This document shows, piece after piece, positions 25,639-33,555 of a stretch of 64,000 nt of DNA. How positions within the stretch are numbered: the first letter of the stretch is position 1; every line of letters starts with the position of its first letter. The translations under genes were made by a program, and so were the position numbers. The notes beneath the pieces were generated by a model. The model was not told where the DNA came from. It saw nothing but the letters and a program-made list of their open reading frames with translations, and did no database searches. The stretch is from the NCBI GenBank assembly GCA_018366035.1, contig JAGZIW010000013.1, forward strand, positions 1 through 64,000, in the 5' to 3' direction. The stretch comes from Butyricicoccus pullicaecorum. GTDB lineage: Bacteria; Bacillota; Clostridia; Oscillospirales; Butyricicoccaceae.

Positions 25639-25655
25639 CTCTAAACTGCTAAATT

Positions 25656-26579
25656 TTATTGTTTCTGCCCGCGGCGGCCATTGTATTTACGGCTGCCTTC
25701 TGGAGAAATGACCACACGACGTCCCGGCTCTGTGCCAGTAGAATGGGTTGTAACACCGCGATAGTCCTGTAAAGCTGCATGAATGATACGACGCTCATAT
25801 GGGTTCATTGGCTCTAAGGTCATTGGCTTATGATATCGTATTACCTTGCCAGCCATCTTCCGCGCCAGTCTCTCCAAAGACTCCGCACGCTTGATGCGAT
25901 AATTTTCGGTATCGATTGTCAAACGGATATGATCCTCTGTTCCACGGTTGAGCACCAAAGAAGTCAGATACTGAATGGCATCTAGCGTATCCCCACGGCG
26001 GCCGATTACAGGTCCCATATCGGATCCTTCAATTTCAATTCTTATGTGGTCATCTTCTGACTGATCTGTAACAAAGGCATGTCCTTCTATTCCCAGCTTG
26101 ACCAGTAAGCCATCAATAAAAGCAACCGCACGCTTTGCCTCATCGCTCCATTCCGATTCCGGTTTGGGCTGTGCCTTTGGCAGCGGCTTCTCCTCTGCTT
26201 CTGATGTTTTTGGCTTTTCCAGCTTTTCTCCAGAGGCAGCACGCACCAAGCGCGGCGCTTCTTCCTTTGCCTTTTTGGGCTTTTCTGCAGGCTTTTCACT
26301 CGGCGGTGCAGCTTTTACCAATCTCGGCGTGTCATCGCGCTTTTCTTCTGCTGGTTTTTCAGCCGTATTATCTTTTTCCTCTGACTCACATACTGGTTCT
26401 TCCTGTGTCTCATAGGTGACGCGAATCTTTGCATCAGAAGCGCCAATGCCCAAAAACCCCTTGCGTCCCATGTCCACAACCTCTACTGAGATTGCATCAC
26501 GCTCCAAATGCAGGGATTCCAATGCCTTTTCGATGGCACGGTCAACAGTCTGCGCACAAAAGATTTGTTCTTTTTGCAT
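25656..26579 (-). CDS. jag: Jag/KhpB RNA-binding protein (SpoIIIJ-associated)
   Basis: A 307-residue protein with an N-terminal Jag_N domain (residues 1-52, LHLERDAISVEVVDMGRKGF), a long Lys/Glu/Pro-rich low-complexity linker (60-150), a type-II KH domain (about 160-235, GPVIGRRGDTLDAIQYLTSL) and an R3H domain (AGKVIRYHKPMTLEPMNPYE...RRIIHAALQ). It binds RNA and is linked to cell elongation in relatives. Its ATG begins directly after the yidC stop (TAAATG). The linker is longer than in Bacillus, and its repeats PRLVKAAPP and APRLVRAA are imperfect duplicates. Confidence 0.93.
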   Translation of the reverse strand: MQKEQIFCAQTVDRAIEKALESLHLERDAISVEVVDMGRKGFLGIGASDAKIRVTYETQEEPVCESEEKDNTAEKPAEEKRDDTPRLVKAAPPSEKPAEKPKKAKEEAPRLVRAASGEKLEKPKTSEAEEKPLPKAQPKPESEWSDEAKRAVAFIDGLLVKLGIEGHAFVTDQSEDDHIRIEIEGSDMGPVIGRRGDTLDAIQYLTSLVLNRGTEDHIRLTIDTENYRIKRAESLERLARKMAGKVIRYHKPMTLEPMNPYERRIIHAALQDYRGVTTHSTGTEPGRRVVISPEGSRKYNGRRGQKQ

Positions 26580-27548
26580 TTACGCTCCCTCCTTCTTAGG
26601 TTTTGGCTTTTTCTTTTTCTTCTTTGGGTCTTCTACCTCAATTGGATGATACTTGTTCATGTACCATGTCAGGAATACTTCCTGCACCATTGTCAAAATA
26701 TTGTTTGTAATCCAGTAAACTGCAAGTGCAGCCGGCAGGATAAAGCCCAGATAAACAGACATCAGCGGCATGATATACAGCATGGTTTTCATAGAGCCCT
26801 GCATCTGTGCAGCGGTTGGATTGGTTTTTTCTTGCAGCTTCTGCATGACAACCGAAGACAGCAAAGCCGTCAGACCGGATAGGATTGGTAAGAGCCACAG
26901 GATACTAAAATCCTTGATATTTGGGGTCTGCGCCAAATTAAAGCCCAAAAAGTTAAAGTTCAGCGGTACAAGATGCTCTGCGATTTCAGTAGACAGCTTT
27001 GTAATGGCTTCTGGAAACTGCCCAGCAGCATCTGCCATTTTATTGAGTGTCTCCATAAGAGGAATCTGTACATAATAATCCTGATATTGGGTCAGGTCTG
27101 CAATTCCACTATTATTGACATAGTCTATAAGCAGCTGTACCGAATCAGGAAAACCCTCTGTTACAAAATCCTTATCCGTAATACCCATCATAAAGGTAAT
27201 CGGCTTTTCAATCGCGTAATAAAGACCCATCATGATAGGGAGCGGCAAAAATGATGGCAGACAGCCACTCATTGGGCTGACGCCCTCCTTCTCATAGAGC
27301 TTTTGTATCTCTTCATTGAGTTTTACACGGTTGTTTGCATACTTTTTCTGCAATGCCATCTGCTTTTGGGAAAGTGCGCTCATTTTGCGCATGCTTTTCT
27401 TACTGTGAATAGACAGGGGAAGCAGAATGAGCTTACAGATTAAGGCAAACAAAATAATCGCAACGCCATAGGAACCTACAAGATTATAGATCCACATCAG
27501 CAGCATGCCAAATGGGCGCACGATCAATAAACCAAAGATCTTAGCCAA
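26580..27548 (-). CDS. yidC: Membrane protein insertase YidC/OxaA (SpoIIIJ)
   Basis: A 322-residue integral membrane protein that inserts membrane proteins alone or with SecYEG. Five hydrophobic segments are visible, beginning with PFGMLLMWIYNLVG and VAIILFALICKLILLPLSIH, with the positively charged cytoplasmic hairpin between. The C-terminal tail is a Lys-rich stretch ending KKKKKKPKPKKEGA that would contact ribosomes. The conserved groove Arg is expected in the SIHSKKSMRKMS region. No lipobox Cys is apparent at the N-terminus, unlike Bacillus SpoIIIJ. A TTG start at 27548 follows GGAGG by 9 bases. Confidence 0.93.
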   Translation of the reverse strand: MAKIFGLLIVRPFGMLLMWIYNLVGSYGVAIILFALICKLILLPLSIHSKKSMRKMSALSQKQMALQKKYANNRVKLNEEIQKLYEKEGVSPMSGCLPSFLPLPIMMGLYYAIEKPITFMMGITDKDFVTEGFPDSVQLLIDYVNNSGIADLTQYQDYYVQIPLMETLNKMADAAGQFPEAITKLSTEIAEHLVPLNFNFLGFNLAQTPNIKDFSILWLLPILSGLTALLSSVVMQKLQEKTNPTAAQMQGSMKTMLYIMPLMSVYLGFILPAALAVYWITNNILTMVQEVFLTWYMNKYHPIEVEDPKKKKKKPKPKKEGA

Positions 27549-27590
27549 AGTTTTGTTCCTCCAAATGTGTTAACGAGTGGGAAATCTCAG

Positions 27591-27803
27591 TTATGGTACG
27601 GGATCATAAGGGCCTCGCTTTGAGAAGGGATGACAACGACAGATCCGGCAGATCGCCAGCCAGCCGCCTTTCCACACACCATATTTTTCAACCGCCTCCA
27701 GTGCATACTGGGAGCAGGTTGGGATATAGCGGCAGGTTGGGGGTGTATACGGTGAAATACCGCGCTGGTACAGCCGAATACATGCTAAAATCATCTGTTT
27801 CAC
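27591..27803 (-). CDS. yidD: Membrane protein insertion efficiency factor YidD
   Basis: A 70-residue small protein with the family core YQRGISPYTPPTCRYIPTCSQY and a Cys-rich C-terminal half (ICRICRCHPFSKRGPYDPVP). It sits at the inner face of the membrane and helps YidC. The ATG at 27803 overlaps the rnpA stop as ATGA, in the normal rnpA-yidD-yidC order. Confidence 0.95.
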   Translation of the reverse strand: MKQMILACIRLYQRGISPYTPPTCRYIPTCSQYALEAVEKYGVWKGGWLAICRICRCHPFSKRGPYDPVP

Positions 27804-28156
27804 GATTTTTTCCCTTCTTTTTCTTCCAATAGGTGTAACTCACGGGCTGCCTTGCAGAGTGCCTTTTCAATTTCAAAGCAGCATGCACCCTGCATACGCG
27901 AGCGCGCAACCAACACCAGATCGAACCCTTGCTTGAATTCCGATTCATGCAGACGATATGCCTCACGGAACAGGCGCTTTGCACGGTTACGCTGCACTGC
28001 ACCGCCAAATTTTGCGCTCACAGTCAAACCCAAACGATTATGTGGCCGACGATTTTTGAGGCAATACAGCACAAGATACCGATTTGCAGAGGACTTTCCG
28101 CGATGATACAGCCTACGGAATTCATGATTTTGTTTGATAACATAGGTAGATTTCAT
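27800..28156 (-). CDS. rnpA: Ribonuclease P protein component
   Basis: A 118-residue protein subunit of RNase P, which matures the 5' end of tRNAs. It contains HEFRRLYHRGKSSANRYLVL and the RNR signature GGAVQRNRAKRLFREAYR. The ATG at 28156 has GGAG 6 bases upstream and gives standard length; the upstream open frame is noise. It lies 248 bases after rpmH behind a terminator-like hairpin, so it depends on read-through or its own promoter. Confidence 0.95.
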   Translation of the reverse strand: MKSTYVIKQNHEFRRLYHRGKSSANRYLVLYCLKNRRPHNRLGLTVSAKFGGAVQRNRAKRLFREAYRLHESEFKQGFDLVLVARSRMQGACCFEIEKALCKAARELHLLEEKEGKKS

Positions 28157-28354
28157 GATTTGCTCCGAAAAATAATTTACAGAAGCGTTTTTGGGATACG
28201 CTGATGCCCGAGCTTCTCCCCCGCGCCAATTCGGATGACTGCACCTTGCAGCCTGCGCGGTCTGCCTGCCGCACACTCCCCTTATTGATACGCAGTCAGG
28301 TCGGGATACGGCAGACGAAAATTATTAAGACATACTCCTGACACGCTTTCACAT

Positions 28355-28390
28355 ACGAAAAAGAGCCGCTCAAACAGGGCGGCTCTTTTT
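28355..28390 (-). terminator. Terminator after rpmH
   Basis: AGAGCCGC (28362-28369) and GCGGCTCT (28379-28386) form the stem, with A5 and T5 flanks. It lies 15-50 bases after the rpmH stop and before rnpA, so it may set the ratio of L34 to RnpA. Confidence 0.82.
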
Positions 28391-28404
28391 ATTTTTGCTC
28401 AAAA

Positions 28405-28539
28405 TTACAGGGTCAACTGCTTGCGGCCCTTTGCACGACGGCGAGCCAGCACCTTGCGGCCATTCTTCGTAGACATTCTCTTACGGAAGCCATGCTCCTT
28501 GCTGCGCTGACGCTTCTTCGGCTGATAAGTTCTCAGCAT
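28405..28539 (-). CDS. rpmH: Ribosomal protein L34
   Basis: A 44-residue basic protein read from ATG at 28539 to TAA at 28405. It begins MLRTYQPKKRQRSKEHGF and continues RKRMSTKNGRKVLARRRAKG, the classical L34 sequence. AGGAGG lies about 10 bases before the start. It is divergent from dnaA, as in most bacteria, with a canonical promoter at 28653-28682. Confidence 0.97.
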   Translation of the reverse strand: MLRTYQPKKRQRSKEHGFRKRMSTKNGRKVLARRRAKGRKQLTL

Positions 28540-28652
28540 TTACCACACACCTCCTATTACCATAAATAGATCTGAATGGGCACCGGCACAGGTCCAATAC
28601 CAAAGGATCGGGCTTATGCCGCTGCCTGTCCGTAATACCCCGAATCAGATAT

Positions 28653-28682
28653 ATTATAGTCACTCTATCTATAATTTGTCAA
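28653..28682 (-). promoter_or_regulatory. Promoter of rpmH
   Basis: Minus strand: consensus TTGACA (28677-28682), 18-base spacer, consensus TATAAT (28653-28658). Confidence 0.8.
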
Positions 28683-28811
28683 GCGCAACTTTATAAAAAG
28701 TGTGTTTATTTCATTTACAGCTGTGTCATTTTTTGGAAAACCAAAAATATGCCATGTCACACAGCTTTCCCCCATTCCCCACACAATTTTATCCCCATGG
28801 CCATACACACC

Positions 28812-28820
28812 TGTGGATAA
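28812..28820 (-). promoter_or_regulatory. DnaA box upstream of dnaA
   Basis: TGTGGATAA (TTATCCACA on the minus strand) abuts the -35 of the dnaA promoter, so DnaA binding would be placed to repress its own gene. Confidence 0.8.
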
Positions 28821-28821
28821 C

Positions 28822-28850
28822 TTGAAATCAATTATGACTTATGCTATTAT
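28822..28850 (+). promoter_or_regulatory. Promoter of dnaA
   Basis: TTGAAA (28822-28827), 17-base spacer, TATTAT (28845-28850) with a TG extension. It begins one base after a DnaA box. Confidence 0.65.
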
Positions 28851-28892
28851 GTAATGTGAATTAGAATCGGCAGAATTAGGAGGATAAAATTC

Positions 28893-30197
28893 TTGAACAG
28901 CAACAACGACTTACTAAAAATGGCGTTGTCGCGCATGGAGGGCACCTTTAGCCCTGTCACGCTTTCGGCGTGGTTCGATGATGCGGAAGCCATTTCCCTT
29001 GATGGAACCAGCTTTGTTTTGCGCGCTGCCAACCAATTCAAAAAAGAAATCATTGAGTCTCGCTTCACGGGTCCATTGGAACAATCCCTGACCGAATTAC
29101 TTGGCGAACCCATTACACTCTCCGTAATTTATGGAGACATGTCCGCCTCTCCGGCAAAAACAGGAGAATCCATCGGGCTCTCTCCCGATGAAGAATATAC
29201 TTTTGAACACTTCATCGTAGGTTCTTCCAACAAATTTGCACATGCTGCCGCAATTTCCGTTGCCAACCATCCAGCAGAAAACTATAACCCGCTTTTCATT
29301 TATGGTCAATCTGGCCTCGGAAAAACCCACCTGCTACACGCAATCGGTAATGTCATTCGTGGAACACACCCCAATTTCCGCATTATTTATGTAAAAGGCG
29401 AAGATTTTACCAACGAACTCGTCACCGCCATACAAGAGGGTGATGTACAGGCATTCCGTGGCAAATACCGTATGGCAGATTTACTGCTCATTGACGATAT
29501 CCAATTTATCGCCGGCAAAGAACGCACACAGGAAGAATTTTTCCATACCTTCAACGCACTTTATGAATCTGGCCGACAAATCGTACTCACCTCTGACCGT
29601 CCCCCAAAAGAAATGAACACACTGGAAGACCGCATGAAGACACGCTTTGAGTGGGGCCTGCTGGCAGATATTCAGCCCCCTGATTTTGAAACACGTGTTG
29701 CAATTATCAATGCAAAAGCATCTAAACTCGGGTTCGAACTTCCAAAAGATGTAATCTACTGCATTGCCGAAAATCTGCAATCCAATGTACGTCAGCTGGA
29801 AGGCACCGTCAAAAAAATCAAAGCCAAACATGAACTCGGCGGAGAAACCATCACCATAGATATGACCCAAAAAGTCATCGAAGAAGTAAAATCCATCAAC
29901 CCGGGTCTCAATCCAACTCCCCCAATGATTTTACAAACAGTATCGAATTTCTATTCCGTACCTGTTGACCAAATCTTATCCGACCGCCGTTCTAAAGATA
30001 CCGTGCAGCCACGTCAAATGGCAATGTATCTCGTCCGCAAAATGACAAACTACTCCCTGCCTGAAATCGGCAAAGTATTTGGCCGCGATCACACAACAGT
30101 CATGCACGCCTGCGACAAAATAGATGGCGACCGCAAAAAAAATGCAGAACTGGAAGATATCATAAAAACACTCATAGAAAATATTCAAAACCTGTAA
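28893..30197 (+). CDS. dnaA: Chromosomal replication initiator DnaA
   Basis: A 434-residue initiator. Domain I covers about 1-80, followed by a short linker. The AAA+ domain III has Walker A GQSGLGKTH near 145 and Walker B LLIDDIQFIAGKERTQEEFF. Domain IV ends with the DnaA-box-reading signature GRDHTTVMHACDKI. At 434 residues it is shorter than E. coli DnaA because domain II is small. A TTG start at 28893 is preceded by AGGAGG with 9-base spacing; this is the only start with a good site before domain I. Boxes flank the gene on both sides. Confidence 0.97.
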   Translation: MNSNNDLLKMALSRMEGTFSPVTLSAWFDDAEAISLDGTSFVLRAANQFKKEIIESRFTGPLEQSLTELLGEPITLSVIYGDMSASPAKTGESIGLSPDEEYTFEHFIVGSSNKFAHAAAISVANHPAENYNPLFIYGQSGLGKTHLLHAIGNVIRGTHPNFRIIYVKGEDFTNELVTAIQEGDVQAFRGKYRMADLLLIDDIQFIAGKERTQEEFFHTFNALYESGRQIVLTSDRPPKEMNTLEDRMKTRFEWGLLADIQPPDFETRVAIINAKASKLGFELPKDVIYCIAENLQSNVRQLEGTVKKIKAKHELGGETITIDMTQKVIEEVKSINPGLNPTPPMILQTVSNFYSVPVDQILSDRRSKDTVQPRQMAMYLVRKMTNYSLPEIGKVFGRDHTTVMHACDKIDGDRKKNAELEDIIKTLIENIQNL

Positions 30198-30222
30198 AAC
30201 AAAGAGATTTTACAGCAAAATT

Positions 30223-30469
30223 TTATCCACATCACTTGTGGATTGTGGATGGATAACCTGTGGAAAAACATTTCCCGATTTTTTTACCCACAATCTATCC
30301 AAATCCATACACACCCGCATGGGGACAAAAATCTCCATGATATTCACGGCGATTTTCGACTTTTCCACAGATTCCACACTACTACTACTATGACTATAAA
30401 AATATTCTTCTATATACTGCCTACATTCCCTATAAAATACCCACTTACCTCCACATTCCCTGTGGACAA
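30223..30469. other. oriC: DnaA-box cluster and unwinding element between dnaA and dnaN
   Basis: Exact box TTATCCACA at 30223-30231. Near matches: TGTGGATTG (30238-30246), TGTGGATGG (30244-30252), TGTGGAAAA (30259-30267), TTACCCACA (30284-30292), TTTTCCACA (30361-30369), GATTCCACA (30370-30378) and TGTGGACAA (30461-30469). The pair at 30361-30378 runs straight into a CTA repeat and an AT-rich stretch to about 30432, the same order as box pair, DnaA-trio and unwinding element in Bacillus oriC. The switch in gene orientation near 28.6 kb agrees. Confidence 0.88.
30379..30396. promoter_or_regulatory. DnaA-trio element
   Basis: CTACTACTACTA at 30379-30390 and a further CTA at 30394-30396 are the complement of 3'-GAT-5' trios, which DnaA uses to load on single-stranded origin DNA. 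It directly follows two DnaA boxes. Confidence 0.75.
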
Positions 30470-30489
30470 AGAAAGGATGACAAATTTTC

Positions 30490-31602
30490 ATGAAATTCTC
30501 ATGTGAAAAAACTGCCTTACTCGACGCAATCTCCATTGCTTCCAGAGCAGTTTCCACAAAATCTACCATTGCAATTCTGGAAGGTCTGCGCATCACAGCA
30601 ACCGACAACTTAACACTTTCCGGATACGACCTGTCTATCGGAATCCGTACACAAGTCGATGCCCAAATTATACAATGCGGCGAAATCGTTCTCAGCGCAA
30701 AACTCCTCGGTGATATCGTTCGCAAACTACCAAATGATACCGTATATGTAGAAACAGACGAAAAATTACTCACCACCATTAAATGCGGCCGCTCTGTATT
30801 CAACCTAGTCGCATCAGCTTGCGATGACTTCCCTATGATGCCAGAAGTTAATGCAGCGCAAACCATTTCAATCCCCGAAAATATACTAAAATCCATGATT
30901 AACCAAACCGTCTTCGCAGTCTCAGACAATCAAGCAAAACCCATTCACACAGGTTGCCTTTTTGAACTCATAGATGGTCAATTAACTGTTGTTGCAGTTG
31001 ACGGCTTCCGCCTATCTATTCGTCGCGAAACACTCGAACAAATCCCAGAAAAAAACATGAAATTCGTCGTTCCCGGACCAGCTCTGCGAGAAGTTGAACG
31101 AATTTTGCACGAAAATGACAGCCAATCTGCAACAATTTCTCCAGATGAAAAACATATCCTATTCTCTTTGGGACAAACCACACTTGTCTGCCGACTGATT
31201 GACGGAGAATTTCTAAATTATAATGCAGCCATTCCTGCCTCGTTCGAATATACCGTACAAACCAACACCCGCGAAGTCATTACCTGCTTAGAACGTGTAT
31301 CACTTTTGGTATCCGAACGACTTAAAAATCCCGTTCGTGTCACTTTTGACGGATCTGTTATGAAAATGACCTGCATTACCGCGCTCGGAAAATCTTATGA
31401 CGAATGTATAATCGAAGGCAACGTATCTGAGCTGGAAATCGGATTTAACAGTCGTTATTTACTCGACGCGCTGCGAGCTTGCAATGACGAAACTGTACAA
31501 ATTTCACTCAAGGGTGCACTCAATCCAATTGTTTTGACACCAATCGAAGGAGATAAATACACCTATCTCGTTTTACCAGTGAGGTTGAAAGCTGATGCCT
31601 AA
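30490..31602 (+). CDS. dnaN: DNA polymerase III sliding clamp (beta subunit)
   Basis: A 370-residue protein of the three-fold repeated clamp family. It starts MKFSCEKTALLDAISIASRA and ends PIVLTPIEGDKYTYLVLPVR, the conserved C-terminal strand that lines the partner-binding cleft. It forms a ring dimer that tethers DNA polymerase. AAAGGA lies about 12 bases before the ATG. The start is 292 bases after dnaA with oriC between. Confidence 0.97.
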   Translation: MKFSCEKTALLDAISIASRAVSTKSTIAILEGLRITATDNLTLSGYDLSIGIRTQVDAQIIQCGEIVLSAKLLGDIVRKLPNDTVYVETDEKLLTTIKCGRSVFNLVASACDDFPMMPEVNAAQTISIPENILKSMINQTVFAVSDNQAKPIHTGCLFELIDGQLTVVAVDGFRLSIRRETLEQIPEKNMKFVVPGPALREVERILHENDSQSATISPDEKHILFSLGQTTLVCRLIDGEFLNYNAAIPASFEYTVQTNTREVITCLERVSLLVSERLKNPVRVTFDGSVMKMTCITALGKSYDECIIEGNVSELEIGFNSRYLLDALRACNDETVQISLKGALNPIVLTPIEGDKYTYLVLPVRLKADA

Positions 31603-31804
31603 AAAAATTACAATTTCGGGCGAATTTATTAAGCTCGATGCACTTTTAAAGTTTGCAAATATGGTCTCATCAGGCGGAGAAGCGAAACTGCGCATTGCGG
31701 AAGGCGAAGTTTGGGTAAATGGAGAATGCTGTCTTATGCGCGGGAAAAAACTTCGTACAGGTGACATCATCACACTAGACGGAGAAAGTGTAGAAATTGG
31801 TTGA
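31595..31804 (+). CDS. yaaA: S4-domain RNA-binding protein (YaaA family)
   Basis: A 69-residue protein made of one S4 RNA-binding domain (ISGEFIKLDALLKFANMVSS, then GGEAKLRIAEGEVWVNGECC). The gene overlaps the end of dnaN by 8 bases and precedes recF, the standard Firmicute order. Its relatives bind ribosomal RNA or ribosome assembly intermediates; the exact role here is unproven. Confidence 0.92.
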   Translation: MPKKITISGEFIKLDALLKFANMVSSGGEAKLRIAEGEVWVNGECCLMRGKKLRTGDIITLDGESVEIG

Positions 31805-31824
31805 TTTTTGAACAAAAATTGCTT

Positions 31825-31840
31825 TGTTTCACGTGAAACA
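31825..31840. promoter_or_regulatory. parS site, copy 4
   Basis: TGTTTCACGTGAAACA, a perfect match in the 65-base gap between the S4 gene and recF, about 1.4 kb right of the unwinding element. Confidence 0.93.
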
Positions 31841-31869
31841 AACAAAAATTATAGAAAACAGGTGGTTTT

Positions 31870-32973
31870 TTGATTGATAAATTGATTTTAGAAAATTTTA
31901 GAAATTATGAGACCGCCGACTTAAATTTTGATCCAAAAGTAAACCTGATTGTGGGAGAAAATGCACAGGGAAAAACAAATTTATTGGAAGCCGCTGCTGC
32001 ACTTTCTACCCTCAAGCTCTTTCGCACTGCACAGAAAAAGGAAGGTTTGCGTTTTGGCACAGATGAAGCGCGGATTTGTGGAGTATTTCATGCTGAAAGA
32101 CATGAAATGACTCTGGATATACGGATACATCGAGAGCGTGCGATGGAATTGCGCCGTAATGGGATTCGGGTGCGCCGACAAGGTGATGCACGCGGAATAT
32201 TACGCACAGTATTATTTTGTCCAGATGACCTTATGCTCATTCGAGCAGGAGCTGCTGCCAGACGTCGCTTTTTGGATACTGCACTTTGTCAGCTGCGACC
32301 GCAATATGCAAGTGCACTTGCAGAATATGAAAGAGTGACTGCACACAAACTGCGCATTTTGAAAGATAGCCAAGAGAAAATTGCATTGTTGGATTTGTTG
32401 GACGATTTTACCCTGCGTCAGTGCAAACTGGGTGCGCGGATCATTCGATATCGAGCGGCATATATTCAAAAACTTTCTGTGCTGGCACGGCAGCTGCATG
32501 CGGAGGCTGCGCCGCAGGAGACATTAGACTGTATCTATCAAACCGTTTCTCGTGTGACAGATCCTTTTGCATCAGCTGCTGCCATTGAAGCAGAACTTCA
32601 GGAACACGCATTTTCTCATCGTGAAGCGGAGATTGCTGCGCGTACTTGTCTTTCCGGTGTGCATAAAGATGATCTGATTCTGCATTTGAATGGCGTACCC
32701 GCATCGGCCTATGCTTCTCAAGGACAGACACGTACAGCAGCCCTTGCATTGAAGCTTGCAGAGCGCGCGGTCTTTTTTGATGCAGATCACGCCTATCCGG
32801 TTTTGCTGCTCGATGATGTTTTATCTGAACTCGACCGCCGGCGGCAGGAATTTGTACTCAATCATTTGGGTCAGGGACAGGTCATTATCACCTGCTGTGA
32901 GATGGAGACCATGGAACGTTTTCAAGCCGGTTCGGTATTTCATGTGCAAAACGGAAAGGTGCGGCAGGCTTAA
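31870..32973 (+). CDS. recF: DNA replication and repair protein RecF
   Basis: A 367-residue SMC-like ATPase. Walker A GENAQGKTNLLEAAAAL is at residues 30-46, the ABC signature lies around ASQGQTRTAALALKLAERAV, and Walker B is LLLDDVLSELD. With RecO and RecR it loads RecA at gaps. The TTG start at 31870 has AGGTGG just upstream and gives the usual MIDKLILENFRNYE N-terminus. Confidence 0.95.
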   Translation: MIDKLILENFRNYETADLNFDPKVNLIVGENAQGKTNLLEAAAALSTLKLFRTAQKKEGLRFGTDEARICGVFHAERHEMTLDIRIHRERAMELRRNGIRVRRQGDARGILRTVLFCPDDLMLIRAGAAARRRFLDTALCQLRPQYASALAEYERVTAHKLRILKDSQEKIALLDLLDDFTLRQCKLGARIIRYRAAYIQKLSVLARQLHAEAAPQETLDCIYQTVSRVTDPFASAAAIEAELQEHAFSHREAEIAARTCLSGVHKDDLILHLNGVPASAYASQGQTRTAALALKLAERAVFFDADHAYPVLLLDDVLSELDRRRQEFVLNHLGQGQVIITCCEMETMERFQAGSVFHVQNGKVRQA

Positions 32974-33012
32974 AAAAATATAGGGTGAATCGAAAAAAAT
33001 TACAGATTATCC

Positions 33013-33041
33013 TAACAAATTCCTTGAAAATGTGGTATAAT
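33013..33041 (+). promoter_or_regulatory. Promoter for remB-gyrB-gyrA
   Basis: TAACAA (33013-33018), 17-base spacer, TATAAT (33036-33041) with a TG extension. A similar TGTGGTATTAT motif recurs near 33186-33196 and may be a second start. Confidence 0.5.
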
Positions 33042-33223
33042 AAACATGAGTGGTTATTGTATATACGATGTATATGGATAGCTTTCTCCATATCAGGCTC
33101 CAGAAAGAATCCCAAAAATATGCCATATCAAATTGGAAGACCAATATCACGTGTTTCTTTTGTTCTGATAAAATGATTCCGGCATTGTGGTATTATTTTT
33201 GGGTGTCTTGGAGGTATAAGCGT

Positions 33224-33502
33224 ATGTATGTTCATATTGGTCAGGACTATATGGTTCCCATACACAGCATTGTGTCCATTTTTGACATGGATACCGCAAC
33301 GTGGTCCAAACACACCCGTAAGCTGCTGACTCGTCTGGAACAGGAAGGCCGCGTGGTCGCCGTTTGTGAGGATCTGCCCAAGTCCGCTGTCCTGTGTGAC
33401 GGCGCACTTGGCGAGATTCTGTATATTTCTCAGATTTCCAGCGCAGCACTGCAGCGCCGTGTGGAACATGAGATGAATGTGATTGCTGGGAACCTTTTAT
33501 GA
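33224..33502 (+). CDS. remB: Extracellular matrix regulator RemB-like protein (DUF370)
   Basis: A 92-residue protein beginning MYVHIGQDYMVPIHSIVSIF, matching the DUF370/YaaB family found between recF and gyrB. The ATG at 33224 follows GGAGG by 9 bases; the longer open frame upstream runs through promoter sequence. RemA, the relative, is a DNA-binding regulator of matrix genes; the biochemical role of RemB is not settled. The C-terminus (ALQRRVEHEMNVIAGNLL) is helical. Confidence 0.88.
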   Translation: MYVHIGQDYMVPIHSIVSIFDMDTATWSKHTRKLLTRLEQEGRVVAVCEDLPKSAVLCDGALGEILYISQISSAALQRRVEHEMNVIAGNLL

Positions 33503-33555
33503 CCTGTAAATAAACGTGAATAGACCCGATCACCCCCGAAAAGGAATTTAGAATT

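Larger units (their letters stand above)
28540..28892. other. rpmH-dnaA divergent region, upstream part of oriC
   Basis: About 350 bases containing the rpmH promoter, the dnaA promoter and one exact DnaA box. A weaker TTCCCCACA lies at 28775-28783. The sequence is AT-rich between 28680 and 28750. In Bacillus the matching region is the upstream sub-origin of a bipartite oriC. Confidence 0.7.

Noticed and set aside
30210..30929. A 239-residue minus-strand frame across oriC and the start of dnaN.
   Set aside because: It reads through DnaA boxes and antisense to dnaN, with no supporting start or domain.
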